Positions 43,884-53,317 of a stretch of 64,000 nucleotides of DNA are shown in pieces. The DNA is from Tessaracoccus timonensis (GTDB lineage: Bacteria > Actinomycetota > Actinomycetes > Propionibacteriales > Propionibacteriaceae). A program made the position numbers and the translations under genes. Numbering within the stretch: position 1 is the stretch's first letter; each line of letters opens with the position of its first letter. The notes under the pieces were generated by a model. The model saw nothing but the letters and a program-made list of their open reading frames with translations. It searched no databases and was not told the DNA's origin. The DNA lies in the NCBI RefSeq assembly GCF_900343145.1, contig NZ_LT996886.1:1550001-1614000 (forward strand). Reading direction: 5' to 3'.

Positions 43884-45518
43884 ATGGAATCCTTGCCTGC
43901 ACAGCTCGACGCTCGCCTGCGTGCGATCACGGGTGTCGACCCCGAAATGCGCCCCGCCACCAAGCCCCAGTTTGGGCACTTCCAGTCGAACGTGGCCCTA
44001 CGCCTTGCGAAGCAGGAGGGGAAGCCGCCACGCGATGTCGCCGCGAGCCTCGTCGAGCAGCTCGACGTCTCCGATCTGTGCGAGCCTCTGGAGATTGCCG
44101 GGCCGGGATTCATCAACTTCCGGCTGCGCCCTGAGGTGCTGGCAGCGGCAGCGACGGAGATCCTCGAGGATCCGAACCACGGGCTGAGCGTCACGGATCA
44201 CCCGCAGCGCATCGTCATCGACTACTCGGCGCCGAACGTCGCGAAGCAGATGCACGTGGGGCACCTGCGCACGACGATCATCGGTGACTGCTTCAACCGC
44301 GTCTTCCGCGCGCTCGGCCACGTCGTGATCGCGCAGAACCACATCGGCGACTGGGGAACACAGTTCGGCATGCTCATCGAACAAGTGCTGTTCGAGGGCA
44401 TCGACGCAAGTCAGCTCACGTTGTCGGAAGCCGACGCGCTCTACAAGCGCGCTGCGGCGCATTTCAAGGACGACGAAGAGTTCGCGACGAAGGCTCGCGC
44501 CCGCGTCTCGATGTTCCAGGGCGGCGACGAGGAGTCGCTGTCGATTTGGCGCCAACTCGTCGACATCTCAAAGCCTGCCTTTAACGAGGCCTACGACCGG
44601 CTGAACGTGCTCCTCACCGACGACGATCTCGCCGGCGAGTCCACCTACAACGACGACCTTCCCGTGCTCGTAAAGGAACTTGAGGAATCGGGCGAGGCCG
44701 TGATCGACGACGGCGCATTGTGCGTGTTCGTCGAGGGCATTGACGCGCCCATGATCGTGCGGAAATCCGACGGCGGGTACGGCTATGCCACCACCGACTT
44801 GGCCGCGATTCGTCGTCGCGTCAACGAGCTCCACGCCGACCGCATCATTTACGTCACCGACGCCCGCCAGGCGGGGCACTTCCGTCAGGTGTTCGCCGTC
44901 GCACGGAAGGTAGGGTTCCTCCCCGACGACATTATCGCCGAGCACGTCGGCTACGGCATGGTGCTCGGCGAGGATGGGAAGCCGTTCAAGACCCGCGACG
45001 GGTCTGCCGCGACGTTGTCGTCGTTGCTCGTTGCCGCCGAAGAACAGGCCGCCCCAAACATCGCGCTCGCGGCCATTAAGTACGCCGATCTGTCGAACGG
45101 ACTGCAGAAGGACTACGTGTTTTCCGCCGAGCGCATGGTGCAAACCAACGGCGACACCGGCCCCTATCTGCAGTACGCGCACGCGCGCATCTGCCAGATC
45201 CTGCGCAAGGCTGAGGCCGAGGGCATCGGGCACGGGGCAGTCACGCTGCTGACCGAACCCGCTGAGCAGCAGCTCGCGCTCCTGCTCACGCGGTTCGGGG
45301 AAGTCGTCGACGAGGTGGCCGCCGAGCTCACACCCCACAAGCTGTGTAGCTACTTGTACGAGCTTGCGGGTGCGTTTTCGACGTTCTACGAGCAGTGCCC
45401 GGTGATGAAGAGCGACGGCGACGTGCGCGCGTCGCGTCTCGCGCTGTGCGACACCACGAGACGGGTGCTCGCTTCCGGCCTGGACCTCCTCGGCATCGAC
45501 GCTCCCGACCGGATGTGA
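43884..45518 (+). CDS. argS: Arginyl-tRNA synthetase
   Basis: A 544-residue class I synthetase from ATG 43884. An N-terminal tRNA-binding domain precedes the catalytic fold with HVGH (SAPNVAKQMHVGHLRTTIIGD-type region, about residues 112-125), QNHIGDWGTQFG and the degenerate KMSK region (GKPFKTRDG). A C-terminal DALR anticodon domain ends in LLGIDAPDRM. It charges tRNA(Arg). Confidence 0.97.
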   Translation: MESLPAQLDARLRAITGVDPEMRPATKPQFGHFQSNVALRLAKQEGKPPRDVAASLVEQLDVSDLCEPLEIAGPGFINFRLRPEVLAAAATEILEDPNHGLSVTDHPQRIVIDYSAPNVAKQMHVGHLRTTIIGDCFNRVFRALGHVVIAQNHIGDWGTQFGMLIEQVLFEGIDASQLTLSEADALYKRAAAHFKDDEEFATKARARVSMFQGGDEESLSIWRQLVDISKPAFNEAYDRLNVLLTDDDLAGESTYNDDLPVLVKELEESGEAVIDDGALCVFVEGIDAPMIVRKSDGGYGYATTDLAAIRRRVNELHADRIIYVTDARQAGHFRQVFAVARKVGFLPDDIIAEHVGYGMVLGEDGKPFKTRDGSAATLSSLLVAAEEQAAPNIALAAIKYADLSNGLQKDYVFSAERMVQTNGDTGPYLQYAHARICQILRKAEAEGIGHGAVTLLTEPAEQQLALLLTRFGEVVDEVAAELTPHKLCSYLYELAGAFSTFYEQCPVMKSDGDVRASRLALCDTTRRVLASGLDLLGIDAPDRM

Positions 45519-45557
45519 GCCTGCTGGGGCGGCTGTTCATCGATCGCCGCACCCCCG

Positions 45558-45833
45558 GCCATCGAGTAGGGCCGAAGGCCCGTATCGAGATGTGGTGATG
45601 GTTTCGATACGCGCCTACGGCGCTACTCAACCATGGGGAGGGCCGCGGGCAGGACAACGTACCACCTGATTGATGGCATCCGATGATTGAGCCGCTGCCG
45701 AAGGCAGCGTGTCGAAATCGAGCGCCGTGAGCTTCAGTGGCAGATTGGCGCCCAAAGATGGGCGGCAATCTGCCACCTAAGCGGGTGTGGTTTCGATACA
45801 CCCGCTTCGCGGGCTACTCAACCACCGGGGGCC
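45558..45833. repeat. Third cluster of palindromic repeats
   Basis: In the 346-bp gap between convergent argS and ppgK. Units include TCGAGTAGGGCCGAAGGCCC, TTTCGATACGCGCCTACGGCGC, TTGAGCCGCTGCCGAAGGCAGC and TTTCGATACACCCGCTTCGCGG: the flanks are conserved while the stem sequences differ but remain self-complementary. Nothing else is seen in the gap. Confidence 0.8.
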
Positions 45834-45864
45834 GTGCGGGCCAACCACCGGGAGGCGGCGCTGA

Positions 45865-46632
45865 CTAGTGGTCTTCGGGGTGGATCTGCGCGTCGGCGGC
45901 AGCCATCGCCGCGCCGATGATGCCGGCCTGGTTGCGCAACACCGCCGGCACTGCGGGGGTCTTGATGCCGAGGTTGGGGCCGAACTTGTCCCAGTCCTTC
46001 GAGACGCCGCCCCCGATAACGAACAGATCAGGGGAGAACAACATCTCGACGTGCGAGTAGTAGCGGTGCAGGCGCTTCGTCCAGTCTTTGTAGGAGAGCC
46101 CCTCCTTATCCTTAATCGACGACGCCGCGCGCTTCTCCGCTTCGTAGCCGTCGATTTCCAGGTGGCCGAGCTCCGAGTTCGGCACGAGCACCCCGCGGTG
46201 AATGATCGCCGACCCGATGCCCGTACCGAGCGTGGTCACAATCACCACCCCCTGGTGATTCTTCGCCGCGCCAAACCGCACCTCCGCGAGGCCGGCGGCG
46301 TCCGCGTCGTTCACCAGCGTGATGTTCCGCCCCAGGCGTTCGGTGAGGAACTCGTCGGCATTCAATCCAGCCCACTTCTGGTGCAAGTTCGCGATGAACG
46401 GAATCACGCCGTGCACCACCGGTGCAGGGAAGGTGATGCCCACGGGCACATCGCCGACGGTGGGGGTGAAGTGGTCGATGATCTCACCGATCACATCGCC
46501 AACGTTCTTCGGTGTCGACTTCTCGGGCGTCGGAATACGCAGACGGCTCTGCGTCAGCTCACCGGTGGTGAGGTCAACAGGGGCGCCCTTGATGCCCGAA
46601 CCGCCAATATCGATGCCCAAGAAAATGCTCAT
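45865..46632 (-). CDS. ppgK: Polyphosphate glucokinase
   Basis: A 255-residue ROK-type kinase with DIGGSGIKG (phosphate 1), the glucose-binding [10 protein letters not shown] and [10 protein letters not shown], and the polyphosphate-glucokinase-typical [10 protein letters not shown]. It phosphorylates glucose using polyphosphate or ATP and feeds Pgi. Last gene of a unit with two PH-domain membrane proteins; its ATG overlaps the preceding stop (ATGA). Confidence 0.93.
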   Translation of the reverse strand: MSIFLGIDIGGSGIKGAPVDLTTGELTQSRLRIPTPEKSTPKNVGDVIGEIIDHFTPTVGDVPVGITFPAPVVHGVIPFIANLHQKWAGLNADEFLTERLGRNITLVNDADAAGLAEVRFGAAKNHQGVVIVTTLGTGIGSAIIHRGVLVPNSELGHLEIDGYEAEKRAASSIKDKEGLSYKDWTKRLHRYYSHVEMLFSPDLFVIGGGVSKDWDKFGPNLGIKTPAVPAVLRNQAGIIGAAMAAADAQIHPEDH

Positions 46633-48032
46633 GGGAGCACTGTATCGGGTACCCGTTGGGAGCTCGCTCGCCGGGCTGCGCGTGAGCGCTCCAACTCGTC
46701 GTGGAACAGCTTCCGAGCGTGCTCAGGTTCGAGGTGCGAGATGCTCACGTCGGGGGCGGCGTCGATCACCTGCACCTGCACACTGGCCACCTTCGCGAGA
46801 CGCTGGAGCGGCCCCTGCGAGATGCCCAGCCCCTGCACGCGGGCGTGTGGAACGATCTCGACGTCGTCGCTGAGCAGTGCTCGACGCTGCGCGATGGCCG
46901 AATCTTCGACGGCGAACCATCGTTGCCCGAACCACGTCAGCCAGCGTCCACGCGGCGACTGCTTCCACCACGTGAAGGCCGTGGGGTCGACGTCGGGCCA
47001 AAACAGCGCGATCACGTGCCGAGCCTCGTCGAATTTCCCGAACGGCATGACCATGTCGATGCCATCGTTGCCTTGTTCCTCGGAGGAGGACGACTCGTTG
47101 CCGAGCACCGAGATCTTGACGCTCACCAACCCCGCCCAGCGCATAAACAGCGACTGATGCAGGGAAACGGTCTGCACGCGAGCTGGCCGCAGCGTGGTCT
47201 GCACGCGGGTGAGCGCGCCCTGTTGAATGCGTAGCCCCTTGCTGGTGCGCACGATGGTGAAGTCCCAGTACTTCAGCAGCGCTTTCGGAATCTGCCAGAT
47301 CACTGCGAGCACCGTCAGCCACAGCCAGCCGAGACCGGCCAGCACACCGAACGGGCCAAGCGTGATGACCAGCAAAATCAGCACCGTCAGCGTGACTCCA
47401 AACCCATACGACAGGAACGCCCCCAGCACGATGTTGCCGGTCTGCGCCTTGTACACCACTTCCTCGACGGCGCCGCCGGGCTGGGCGGGTACCCCGTCGG
47501 GGGTAGCGGTGGGTTGGTCGTCGTGCTCCATGCGGGCCAGAAGGGTGTCGCGCATGGCTTCCGCGCGATCGAGTTTGAGGTATCGCAGCGCCTGGCCGCC
47601 CTCGCCGCCGACGTCGATCTTCACCTCGGCGAGGCCGAGCAGGCGCGCGACGATGGGCCTGGTGATGTCCACCGACTGCACCTTGGTGAAGTCGATGCGG
47701 GTCGTCGACGTCGAAATGAAGCGCTTCTCGATGCGGAACTCGTCGTCGACGACGAATGTCGTGGTGCGCCACTGGACGACGCCAATGAGCAGCGCGAGCA
47801 CTGCGACGAGGGCGATGCCGCCGAGGACGATCCACAGGATCAGCATGGGCGTCTCATCCAGCTTGATCTCTTCCTGGATGATCATGTTGATGATGAAGCC
47901 GACGACGGCGACGGCCACCAGCCACGCGTTGACGAGCCCGGTGAGGGGCGACGGGCGCTCCACCTTGCGGCGCGCCGGAGCCTGGGGATCGCCGACCGTG
48001 GGGGAGGGCGCGTCGGAGAACGGCTGCGACAT
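46629..48032 (-). CDS. Bacterial PH-domain (bPH2) membrane protein, YdbT-like
   Basis: A 467-residue protein with four predicted membrane helices in two pairs (about 28-80 and 205-255) and three bPH2 domains ([69 protein letters not shown]). YdbS/YdbT pairs are small envelope proteins whose function is not settled. Overlaps both the YdbS-like gene upstream and ppgK downstream. Confidence 0.85.
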   Translation of the reverse strand: MSQPFSDAPSPTVGDPQAPARRKVERPSPLTGLVNAWLVAVAVVGFIINMIIQEEIKLDETPMLILWIVLGGIALVAVLALLIGVVQWRTTTFVVDDEFRIEKRFISTSTTRIDFTKVQSVDITRPIVARLLGLAEVKIDVGGEGGQALRYLKLDRAEAMRDTLLARMEHDDQPTATPDGVPAQPGGAVEEVVYKAQTGNIVLGAFLSYGFGVTLTVLILLVITLGPFGVLAGLGWLWLTVLAVIWQIPKALLKYWDFTIVRTSKGLRIQQGALTRVQTTLRPARVQTVSLHQSLFMRWAGLVSVKISVLGNESSSSEEQGNDGIDMVMPFGKFDEARHVIALFWPDVDPTAFTWWKQSPRGRWLTWFGQRWFAVEDSAIAQRRALLSDDVEIVPHARVQGLGISQGPLQRLAKVASVQVQVIDAAPDVSISHLEPEHARKLFHDELERSRAARRASSQRVPDTVLP

Positions 48033-48541
48033 CAGATGCCCGCCCGCAGGTGTTGGCCGCGGTTGATGAAGCGGTCGCGGATCGCCTCGGCTGCCTCGCG
48101 GTCGAGGCCGGGGATGGTGATGCTGCCGGACGACGAAGCCGTCACCATCCGCACGCTGGCTAGGCCGAACATGCGTTCAATGGGGCCAGAGGTTACCTCG
48201 ACGAGCTGCATGCGCCCGTAGGGCACGCAGGTGAGCTGGCGCTGCCACAGACCCTCCGTGACGTACACATCCTCGTCGCGCTCGGCGTAGCCCCAGCGCT
48301 TCCATACCCGGGGCGCGCGGACGAACCGCCAGATGATGAGCGCGAGCACGCCCACCAGCGTCACCCAGAAGATCCACGGCATCTCAGCCGCAGCCGCACC
48401 GAAGTACGCGCCGACGAGCATGCCACCGCCCAGGATCGTCCAGCTGATGGCGATGCTGATGAGTTTTACCGTCAGGTATTTGCGGGAAATCGGCTGCCAC
48501 TGCTCGGTAGGAGGGGCAAAGAGGGGATCCATCGAAGGCAT
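48032..48541 (-). CDS. Bacterial PH-domain (bPH2) membrane protein, YdbS-like
   Basis: A 169-residue partner of the YdbT-like protein. Two adjacent membrane helices (about 30-75) are followed by one bPH2 domain (EDVYVTEGLWQRQLTCVPYGRMQLVEVTSGPIERMFGL is the family's core strand-turn pattern, here cited by its parts VTEGLWQRQ and PYGRMQLVEV). First gene of the three-gene unit ending in ppgK. Confidence 0.85.
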   Translation of the reverse strand: MPSMDPLFAPPTEQWQPISRKYLTVKLISIAISWTILGGGMLVGAYFGAAAAEMPWIFWVTLVGVLALIIWRFVRAPRVWKRWGYAERDEDVYVTEGLWQRQLTCVPYGRMQLVEVTSGPIERMFGLASVRMVTASSSGSITIPGLDREAAEAIRDRFINRGQHLRAGI

Positions 48542-48564
48542 GCGTTCATCCTAACGAGCACGCA

Positions 48565-51303
48565 TTAGCCCCGCGAGACGGACGCCAGCACTTCGAGGAT
48601 ATGCACGAATGGTTTGCCGCTGACCCTACTCATCGCCACCTCGCAGGTGAGCGTCGTGGATGCATAGGCGTCGAACGTGCGCGCGTTGATGTCCTCGACG
48701 GCGAGCCGCGTCGCCGCAGTGGGTAGCTCGGGGCGCAGCAAGCCGCGTTCGCCGTGCGCTCCGCAGCAGTTCCACGTCGACGGGATGACGACCTCGTCGG
48801 CGACGGCGTGGGCGATGGTGAGCAGCGCGTCCAGGTTGTCGAGGTGGTGATTGGCGCACGACGGGTAGAGCAGCAGCGAGCCGATTCGCTCGTCGATCGT
48901 AAGCTTCGGCAGGATCGTCGTCGCGACGAAGTCGACCACGTCGATGATCTCGGGCAACGGTTCCGAGTACGGCTGCAGCATCGCCTGTAAGGCGTGCGTG
49001 CAGGCGGAGGAATCGACGATGACTGGCTGGTTCGCGTGGGGTGCGAGGGCTCGTCGCACCTGCCCCGTCATGGTCTGCTCGCCGAGGCGCATGCCGCGGC
49101 TGCTCCACGGGATGCCGCAACACAGTCGCGACGCGTTCAGCAGCGTGACGGCCACTCCAGCACGCATGCGCAACACGTTGAACGCGTCGAACACGCCCTC
49201 GCTGGGCGCGCCGAGGAGTGTCTGCTGGCATCCGGGGAAGTACGCGGCGACGGCGTCTTCGGCGGTTTGCTCGCGACGGGGGCGCCTGCGCACCTTCGAC
49301 CCGCCGGTGAGATCGTCGGAGTACGCCCAGACGCTGTCGCCGCCGTAGCGTTTACGCCCCAACGCGATGAGGGATCGAGCGACGGGCTGGATGCGCTTGG
49401 CCGTCGACATCGCCGTCGAGACGAGCGACGTGGTGCGGCCCCAGTTGCGCGCGGCGCGATCCCAGCTGCGCTCGCTGGCCTCCGTCGTTCTCGCGCTGCG
49501 CTGGCGTCGCACGAGTTCGCCGGTGTCAATGCCGAGCGGGCAAGCCACCTGGCACATGCCTGCGGCGGAGCAGGTGTCGATGGCGGCGTACTGGTAGTTC
49601 TGGGCAACCGCTTCGAGCAGCTCGGTGTCGTGTTGACGGGCGGCGATCTCGCGCTGCAGCACGATGCGCTGCCTTGGCGTCAACGTCAGCTCGGCCGACG
49701 GGCACGTCGGCTCGCACAGCCCGCACTCGATGCAGCGGTCGACGGCGTCGGAGATCGTCGGCATGAGTTTCAGGTTGGCGAGGTGCGAGTCGGGGGCATC
49801 GTTGAACATCACTCCGCGGTTCATGATGTTGAACGGGTCGAAGAGGTGTTTAATTTCGCGCATGCACTCGTAGAGCTCGACGCCCACCTGTCGTTCGAGG
49901 AAGGGTGCCATGGCGCGCCCGGTGCCATACTGCGCTTTGACTACGCCTTGTTTAGCCAGTACGAGCTTGACGTAGGCCTCCATGAAGCGCTTGTACTTCC
50001 GAAGCCGATCGGCGACCGAGAAACGCTCCGTGAACACGAAATGGAGCGTGCAGTCGGTGAGGTGCCCGGTGATGGCGGGTTGCTGAATGCCGAACCGGGC
50101 GAAGAGTCTGCGTAGTTCGCGGATGGTGTCGACGATGTGCTCGCGCGGCACGCTGCAGTCTTCCATGACGAGCGTCGTCGCTGGTGGGCGGCGTTTCGCG
50201 AGGGCGACGTGCACGTCGTGGTACAGGTGCGACAACGGTCGGCTGGGGGCCTCGTGGGTGACGTCGTACACCTCCGGAAGTTCCGCGACGGCGTCCCTCA
50301 CGCTGGCCAGGCGTTGCTCGAGCGCGTCGGGGGATTCATCGCACAGTTCCAGCCAGAGCGCTGCGTGCTCGTCGAGTTCGAGATTGGCGATGTCGGGGAG
50401 CACGTCATGCAGGGACTGGGCCACGCGGAGGGCCTCCACGTCGAACAACTCGATGGCATCGAATCCCAGCTCGACAAGGCGCGACGCGGCCTCGACCGCG
50501 TCGTCGAGGGTGGAGAACACGGCAAGGCTCGCGCGATGGGCGGGGAGCACCGGGACGGTGCGCATCGTCGCTTCGGCGATGAAACCGAGGGTTCCTTCGC
50601 TGCCCACCATGAGTTGCCGGATCATGGCGGATGGTTTGGAAAACTCGGTGAGCGCGCGGAGCTGATAGCCCATCGCGTTGCGCATCGACCACAGGCGAGC
50701 GATGGTGGCGAGCGACTCCCGGTCCTCGCGCAGGCGCCGTCGAAGGATGGCGAGGCCGCCGGCGACCGTCGGTTCTTCCCAGCTCAGGGCGAGGTCGGCG
50801 TCGGGTGCCGCGGTGTCGACGACGCGCCCGTTCGGGAGCACCACCACCATTGACTCCACGGTGTGAAACGCGTCCTGCGACAGCCCGAATATTCGTCCCG
50901 TCGCATTGTTGGCGAGGACCCCACCGAGTGTGGCGGATTGCCCGCTCACCGGGTCCGGACCGAGCCGGCGTCCGTACGGGCGTAGCCGAGCATTGATCTC
51001 CGCGACGGTAGCCCCCGCGCCCGCGCGCACTCGTTCTCCATCGTCGAGCACCTCGATGTGCCGGAACCGGCGGCGCACGTCGACGAGGATGTCATCGCTG
51101 ATGGCCTGCCCGCTGAGACTCGTGCCGCCACCGCGCAGCGTGAGCCGACGGCGCTGCTCCCGGGCTTCCGCGAACAGCGAGCGGACGTCGTCGAGGCTGG
51201 AAGCGACCACCACTTCCGAGGGGAACTCGAGGAAGCGGGACGCATCATGCGAGAGCGCGAGCCGCGTCAACGGATCGGCGCTTCGTAGCATCCCTTCGGT
51301 CAC
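48565..51303 (-). CDS. FAD-linked oxidase / Fe-S (CCG-domain) fusion dehydrogenase
   Basis: A 912-residue three-part protein. Residues 25-500 are an FAD-binding oxidase of the GlcD/D-lactate type (LRGGGTSLSGQAI, GADPVSGQSATLGG-type region; C-terminal FAD-oxidase domain). Residues 530-640 hold two [4Fe-4S] motifs (CIECGLCEPTCP and CSAAGMCQVACP). Residues 690-910 carry CCG heterodisulfide-reductase-like motifs (YFPGCQQT, CCGIPWSSRG, YPSCANHH, CCGAHGERG). Fused enzymes of this type oxidise D-lactate or D-2-hydroxyglutarate and feed quinone or other carriers; the substrate here is not decided. Transcribed alone. Confidence 0.88.
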   Translation of the reverse strand: MTEGMLRSADPLTRLALSHDASRFLEFPSEVVVASSLDDVRSLFAEAREQRRRLTLRGGGTSLSGQAISDDILVDVRRRFRHIEVLDDGERVRAGAGATVAEINARLRPYGRRLGPDPVSGQSATLGGVLANNATGRIFGLSQDAFHTVESMVVVLPNGRVVDTAAPDADLALSWEEPTVAGGLAILRRRLREDRESLATIARLWSMRNAMGYQLRALTEFSKPSAMIRQLMVGSEGTLGFIAEATMRTVPVLPAHRASLAVFSTLDDAVEAASRLVELGFDAIELFDVEALRVAQSLHDVLPDIANLELDEHAALWLELCDESPDALEQRLASVRDAVAELPEVYDVTHEAPSRPLSHLYHDVHVALAKRRPPATTLVMEDCSVPREHIVDTIRELRRLFARFGIQQPAITGHLTDCTLHFVFTERFSVADRLRKYKRFMEAYVKLVLAKQGVVKAQYGTGRAMAPFLERQVGVELYECMREIKHLFDPFNIMNRGVMFNDAPDSHLANLKLMPTISDAVDRCIECGLCEPTCPSAELTLTPRQRIVLQREIAARQHDTELLEAVAQNYQYAAIDTCSAAGMCQVACPLGIDTGELVRRQRSARTTEASERSWDRAARNWGRTTSLVSTAMSTAKRIQPVARSLIALGRKRYGGDSVWAYSDDLTGGSKVRRRPRREQTAEDAVAAYFPGCQQTLLGAPSEGVFDAFNVLRMRAGVAVTLLNASRLCCGIPWSSRGMRLGEQTMTGQVRRALAPHANQPVIVDSSACTHALQAMLQPYSEPLPEIIDVVDFVATTILPKLTIDERIGSLLLYPSCANHHLDNLDALLTIAHAVADEVVIPSTWNCCGAHGERGLLRPELPTAATRLAVEDINARTFDAYASTTLTCEVAMSRVSGKPFVHILEVLASVSRG

Positions 51304-51391
51304 GGGCCAAATCCTAGCCGGGGTGCGCGCTGCTGTCAGGGCATGTCAGCGGTCGGGAACTTCGCTGCTATGATGATACGTCGAAGATACT

Positions 51392-51466
51392 GCGGACGTA
51401 GTTCAACGGTAGAGCGTCAGCTTCCCAAGCTGAATGTTGCGGGTTCGAATCCCGTCGTCCGCTCCA
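51392..51466 (+). tRNA. tRNA-Gly (CCC)
   Basis: Acceptor GCGGACG (51392-51398) pairs with CGTCCGC (51456-51462), followed by TCCA. Anticodon loop TTCCCAA gives CCC; T-loop GGGTTCGAATCCC is canonical. Confidence 0.96.
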
Positions 51467-51480
51467 ATGAGAAGCGGCGA

Positions 51481-51528
51481 GATAGATCAAGTTCGTGGTT
51501 GGTCTACCCGCCACGAACTTGATCTATC
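51481..51528. repeat. 48-bp palindromic element D2
   Basis: Perfect 18-bp arms GATAGATCAAGTTCGTGG / complement with a 12-base loop. Same length as D1 and inverted relative to it; the outermost pair is G-C here and C-G in D1. Lies between convergent tRNA-Gly and the TadE-like gene and could stop transcription from either side. Confidence 0.85.
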
Positions 51529-51560
51529 TTTCGGTTTGCCGCGGAAGGCGCCGAGAGTGG

Positions 51561-51926
51561 CTAGTCGTCGGTGAGGCGCTCGGTGGGGGTGGTTGCCTCG
51601 GCGCGGATGTCCGTCGGGAAAAACGGCACGACGACGAGCGCCCGGCCGGTGACTGTGGCCGACGTGGTCTCGCCGCGACGATGCACCGTCGTCAACACAT
51701 CTGTGAGCGACCCGTTGGTGGTGGCCTCGTGGGCGGCCTGTTTGCCGGCAGCTTCCGTGGCGCCGTAAGCGGCAGCGGCGCGGGCCGCGTCCTGTGCTGC
51801 TGCGTGGGCCGTCGTCTGCGCCCACGACATCATCGCCCACTGCACTGCGAGTAAGAAGATGCCGATGACGACGGGCAGCAACAGGGACACCTGCACCGAC
51901 CCGCTCAGCCCTCGTTCATCTCGCAT
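51561..51926 (-). CDS. TadE-like pilus-assembly family protein
   Basis: A 121-residue protein with the TadE/TadG N-terminus: a short charged leader (MRDERGLSGSVQVSLLLPVV), one membrane helix and an alanine-rich helix (AQTTAHAAAQDAARAAAAYGATE). TadE proteins are minor pilins or assembly factors of Tad/Flp pili. No other tad genes are in the window, so it is an orphan here. Confidence 0.75.
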   Translation of the reverse strand: MRDERGLSGSVQVSLLLPVVIGIFLLAVQWAMMSWAQTTAHAAAQDAARAAAAYGATEAAGKQAAHEATTNGSLTDVLTTVHRRGETTSATVTGRALVVVPFFPTDIRAEATTPTERLTDD

Positions 51927-51973
51927 GGCACATTCTTAGCTGACCGACGGGTCAACTCGCGGCGGAATCGTCA

Positions 51974-52350
51974 CCCTGTGGATAACTCGACGGTCGGAGG
52001 GGGTGCCTCGCCTGCTCAACGGTCGATGAAACCAGCCCGGTGGTTGAGTAGCGAGCGGAGCTCGCGTATCGAAACCTTCGCAGCCCTGTGCGGAGGATGT
52101 GCGTGGTTGGAGAACTGCAAAACTCGACAACAGCGGCAGCACTCATGCGTGATTGCTGCGGGAGGCATTCCACTGATGTCGAGTTTTGCAGTTTAGTGGT
52201 GCGTCTCGATACGGCGGCTACGCCGCCTACTCGACGGTCGAAAGAGCACCGCCTACTCGACGGTCGGAGGGGGTGCCTCGCCTGCTTGACGGTCGAGGGG
52301 GGCGCCGCCTACTCGACGGTCGGAAGGGCAGCGCGTTGCCTACTCGAAAC
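51974..52350. repeat. Fourth cluster of palindromic and ACTCGACGGTCGGAGG repeats
   Basis: The 479-bp gap between the TadE-like gene and metQ has no credible gene. It holds a TTGAGTAGCGAGCGGAGCTCGC...CGAAACC hairpin (52039-52076), TCTCGATACGGCGGCTACGCCGCC (52203-52230), and several copies of ACTCGACGGTCGGA(A/G)GG, two of them followed by GGGTGCCTCGCCTGCT. Element F and the met terminator are listed separately. Confidence 0.75.
52113..52193. repeat. 81-bp palindromic element F
   Basis: 16-bp arms AACTGCAAAACTCGAC (52113-52128) and complement (52178-52193), enclosing 49 bases. Unusually AT-rich arms for this chromosome. Single copy in the window, inside the repeat cluster. Confidence 0.8.
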
Positions 52351-52390
52351 CGCGAGGGCCGCCCCGCACACGGCGGGACGGCCCTCGCGG
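52350..52390 (-). terminator. Hairpin downstream of metQ
   Basis: 12-bp arms CCGCGAGGGCCG / CGGCCCTCGCGG with a 17-base loop lie 16 bp past the metQ stop; no T-tract. Confidence 0.6.
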
Positions 52391-52405
52391 GCAACAACGG
52401 CGCGA

Positions 52406-53266
52406 TCAGCCGGGGATGACGTCGCCGGACGGCCACTCGGACTTGATGAATTCCTTCACCTTGTCAGAGTGGAGCAGCTCGTCGAGCTTCTTCACACCCT
52501 CATTCTTGTTGTCCTTGCGCCAGACCACCACGTTGGCGTAGGGGTTGTTCTCCACCTTTTCGGACAGCACAGCCTTCGACGCGTCGAGGCCGGCGGTGAG
52601 CACGAAGTTGGCGTTCACGATGGCGAGGTCGATGCCGGGATCGTCCACCATCTGCACCACAACCTCAGGCTGCAACTCCTCAAACTTCAGCCCCTTCGGG
52701 TTCTGCTCGGGCTTCAGGTCGAGCACCGACGACTCCAAGGTGATGTCCTTCAACAGGCCGCCTTCCTGCAACAGCAGGAGCGCACGCGCCTGGTTGGACA
52801 CGTCGTTCGTAATGGCAACCTTCGCGCCTTCGGGCACCTCGTTGATGGATTTCGCCTCGCGGGCGAACACGCGCATGGGCTCGATGTGCACGCCATCGCC
52901 GTGCTCGAACTCGTAGCCCTTGTTCGCCATCTCCGCCTCGAGGTACGGCAGGTGCTGGAAGTAGTTGGCGTCGAGTTCGCCGCTGTCCAGCGTCTGGTTC
53001 GGCAGAACGTAGTCGTCGAACTCCTTGATGGTGATGGAGATGCCTGCGTCCTCGGCGAGGTTGTCGCGCACGTACTCGAGGATCTTCGCGTGGGGCACGG
53101 GGCTAGCGCCCACGACCACCTCGGTGGCGCCACCCTTCGCGTCGGCGCCGCCGTCGTTCGACGCTGCCTTCGAGCTGCCGTCGGACGAGGCATCGGTACC
53201 GCCGCAGGCGGTGAGAGACATGGCGGCTGCCAACGAGGCAGCAACTACAGTAAGAAGCTTTCGCAT
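52406..53266 (-). CDS. metQ: Methionine-binding lipoprotein (NlpA family)
   Basis: A 286-residue protein from ATG 53266, which follows AAGGAG at 7-bp spacing. Lipoprotein signal ends LTACGG, followed by a Ser/Ala-rich linker and the NlpA/MetQ fold (VVVGASPVPHAKILEYV, QTLDSGELDANYFQHLPYL, NDVSNQARALLLLQEGG). It delivers D/L-methionine or a related ligand to MetNI. Last gene of metNIQ. Confidence 0.93.
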   Translation of the reverse strand: MRKLLTVVAASLAAAMSLTACGGTDASSDGSSKAASNDGGADAKGGATEVVVGASPVPHAKILEYVRDNLAEDAGISITIKEFDDYVLPNQTLDSGELDANYFQHLPYLEAEMANKGYEFEHGDGVHIEPMRVFAREAKSINEVPEGAKVAITNDVSNQARALLLLQEGGLLKDITLESSVLDLKPEQNPKGLKFEELQPEVVVQMVDDPGIDLAIVNANFVLTAGLDASKAVLSEKVENNPYANVVVWRKDNKNEGVKKLDELLHSDKVKEFIKSEWPSGDVIPG

Positions 53267-53317
53267 AGGAATGACTCCTTTGCTCGGGGCCAACAACAAG
53301 TTGACCAGTTCTTCAAT

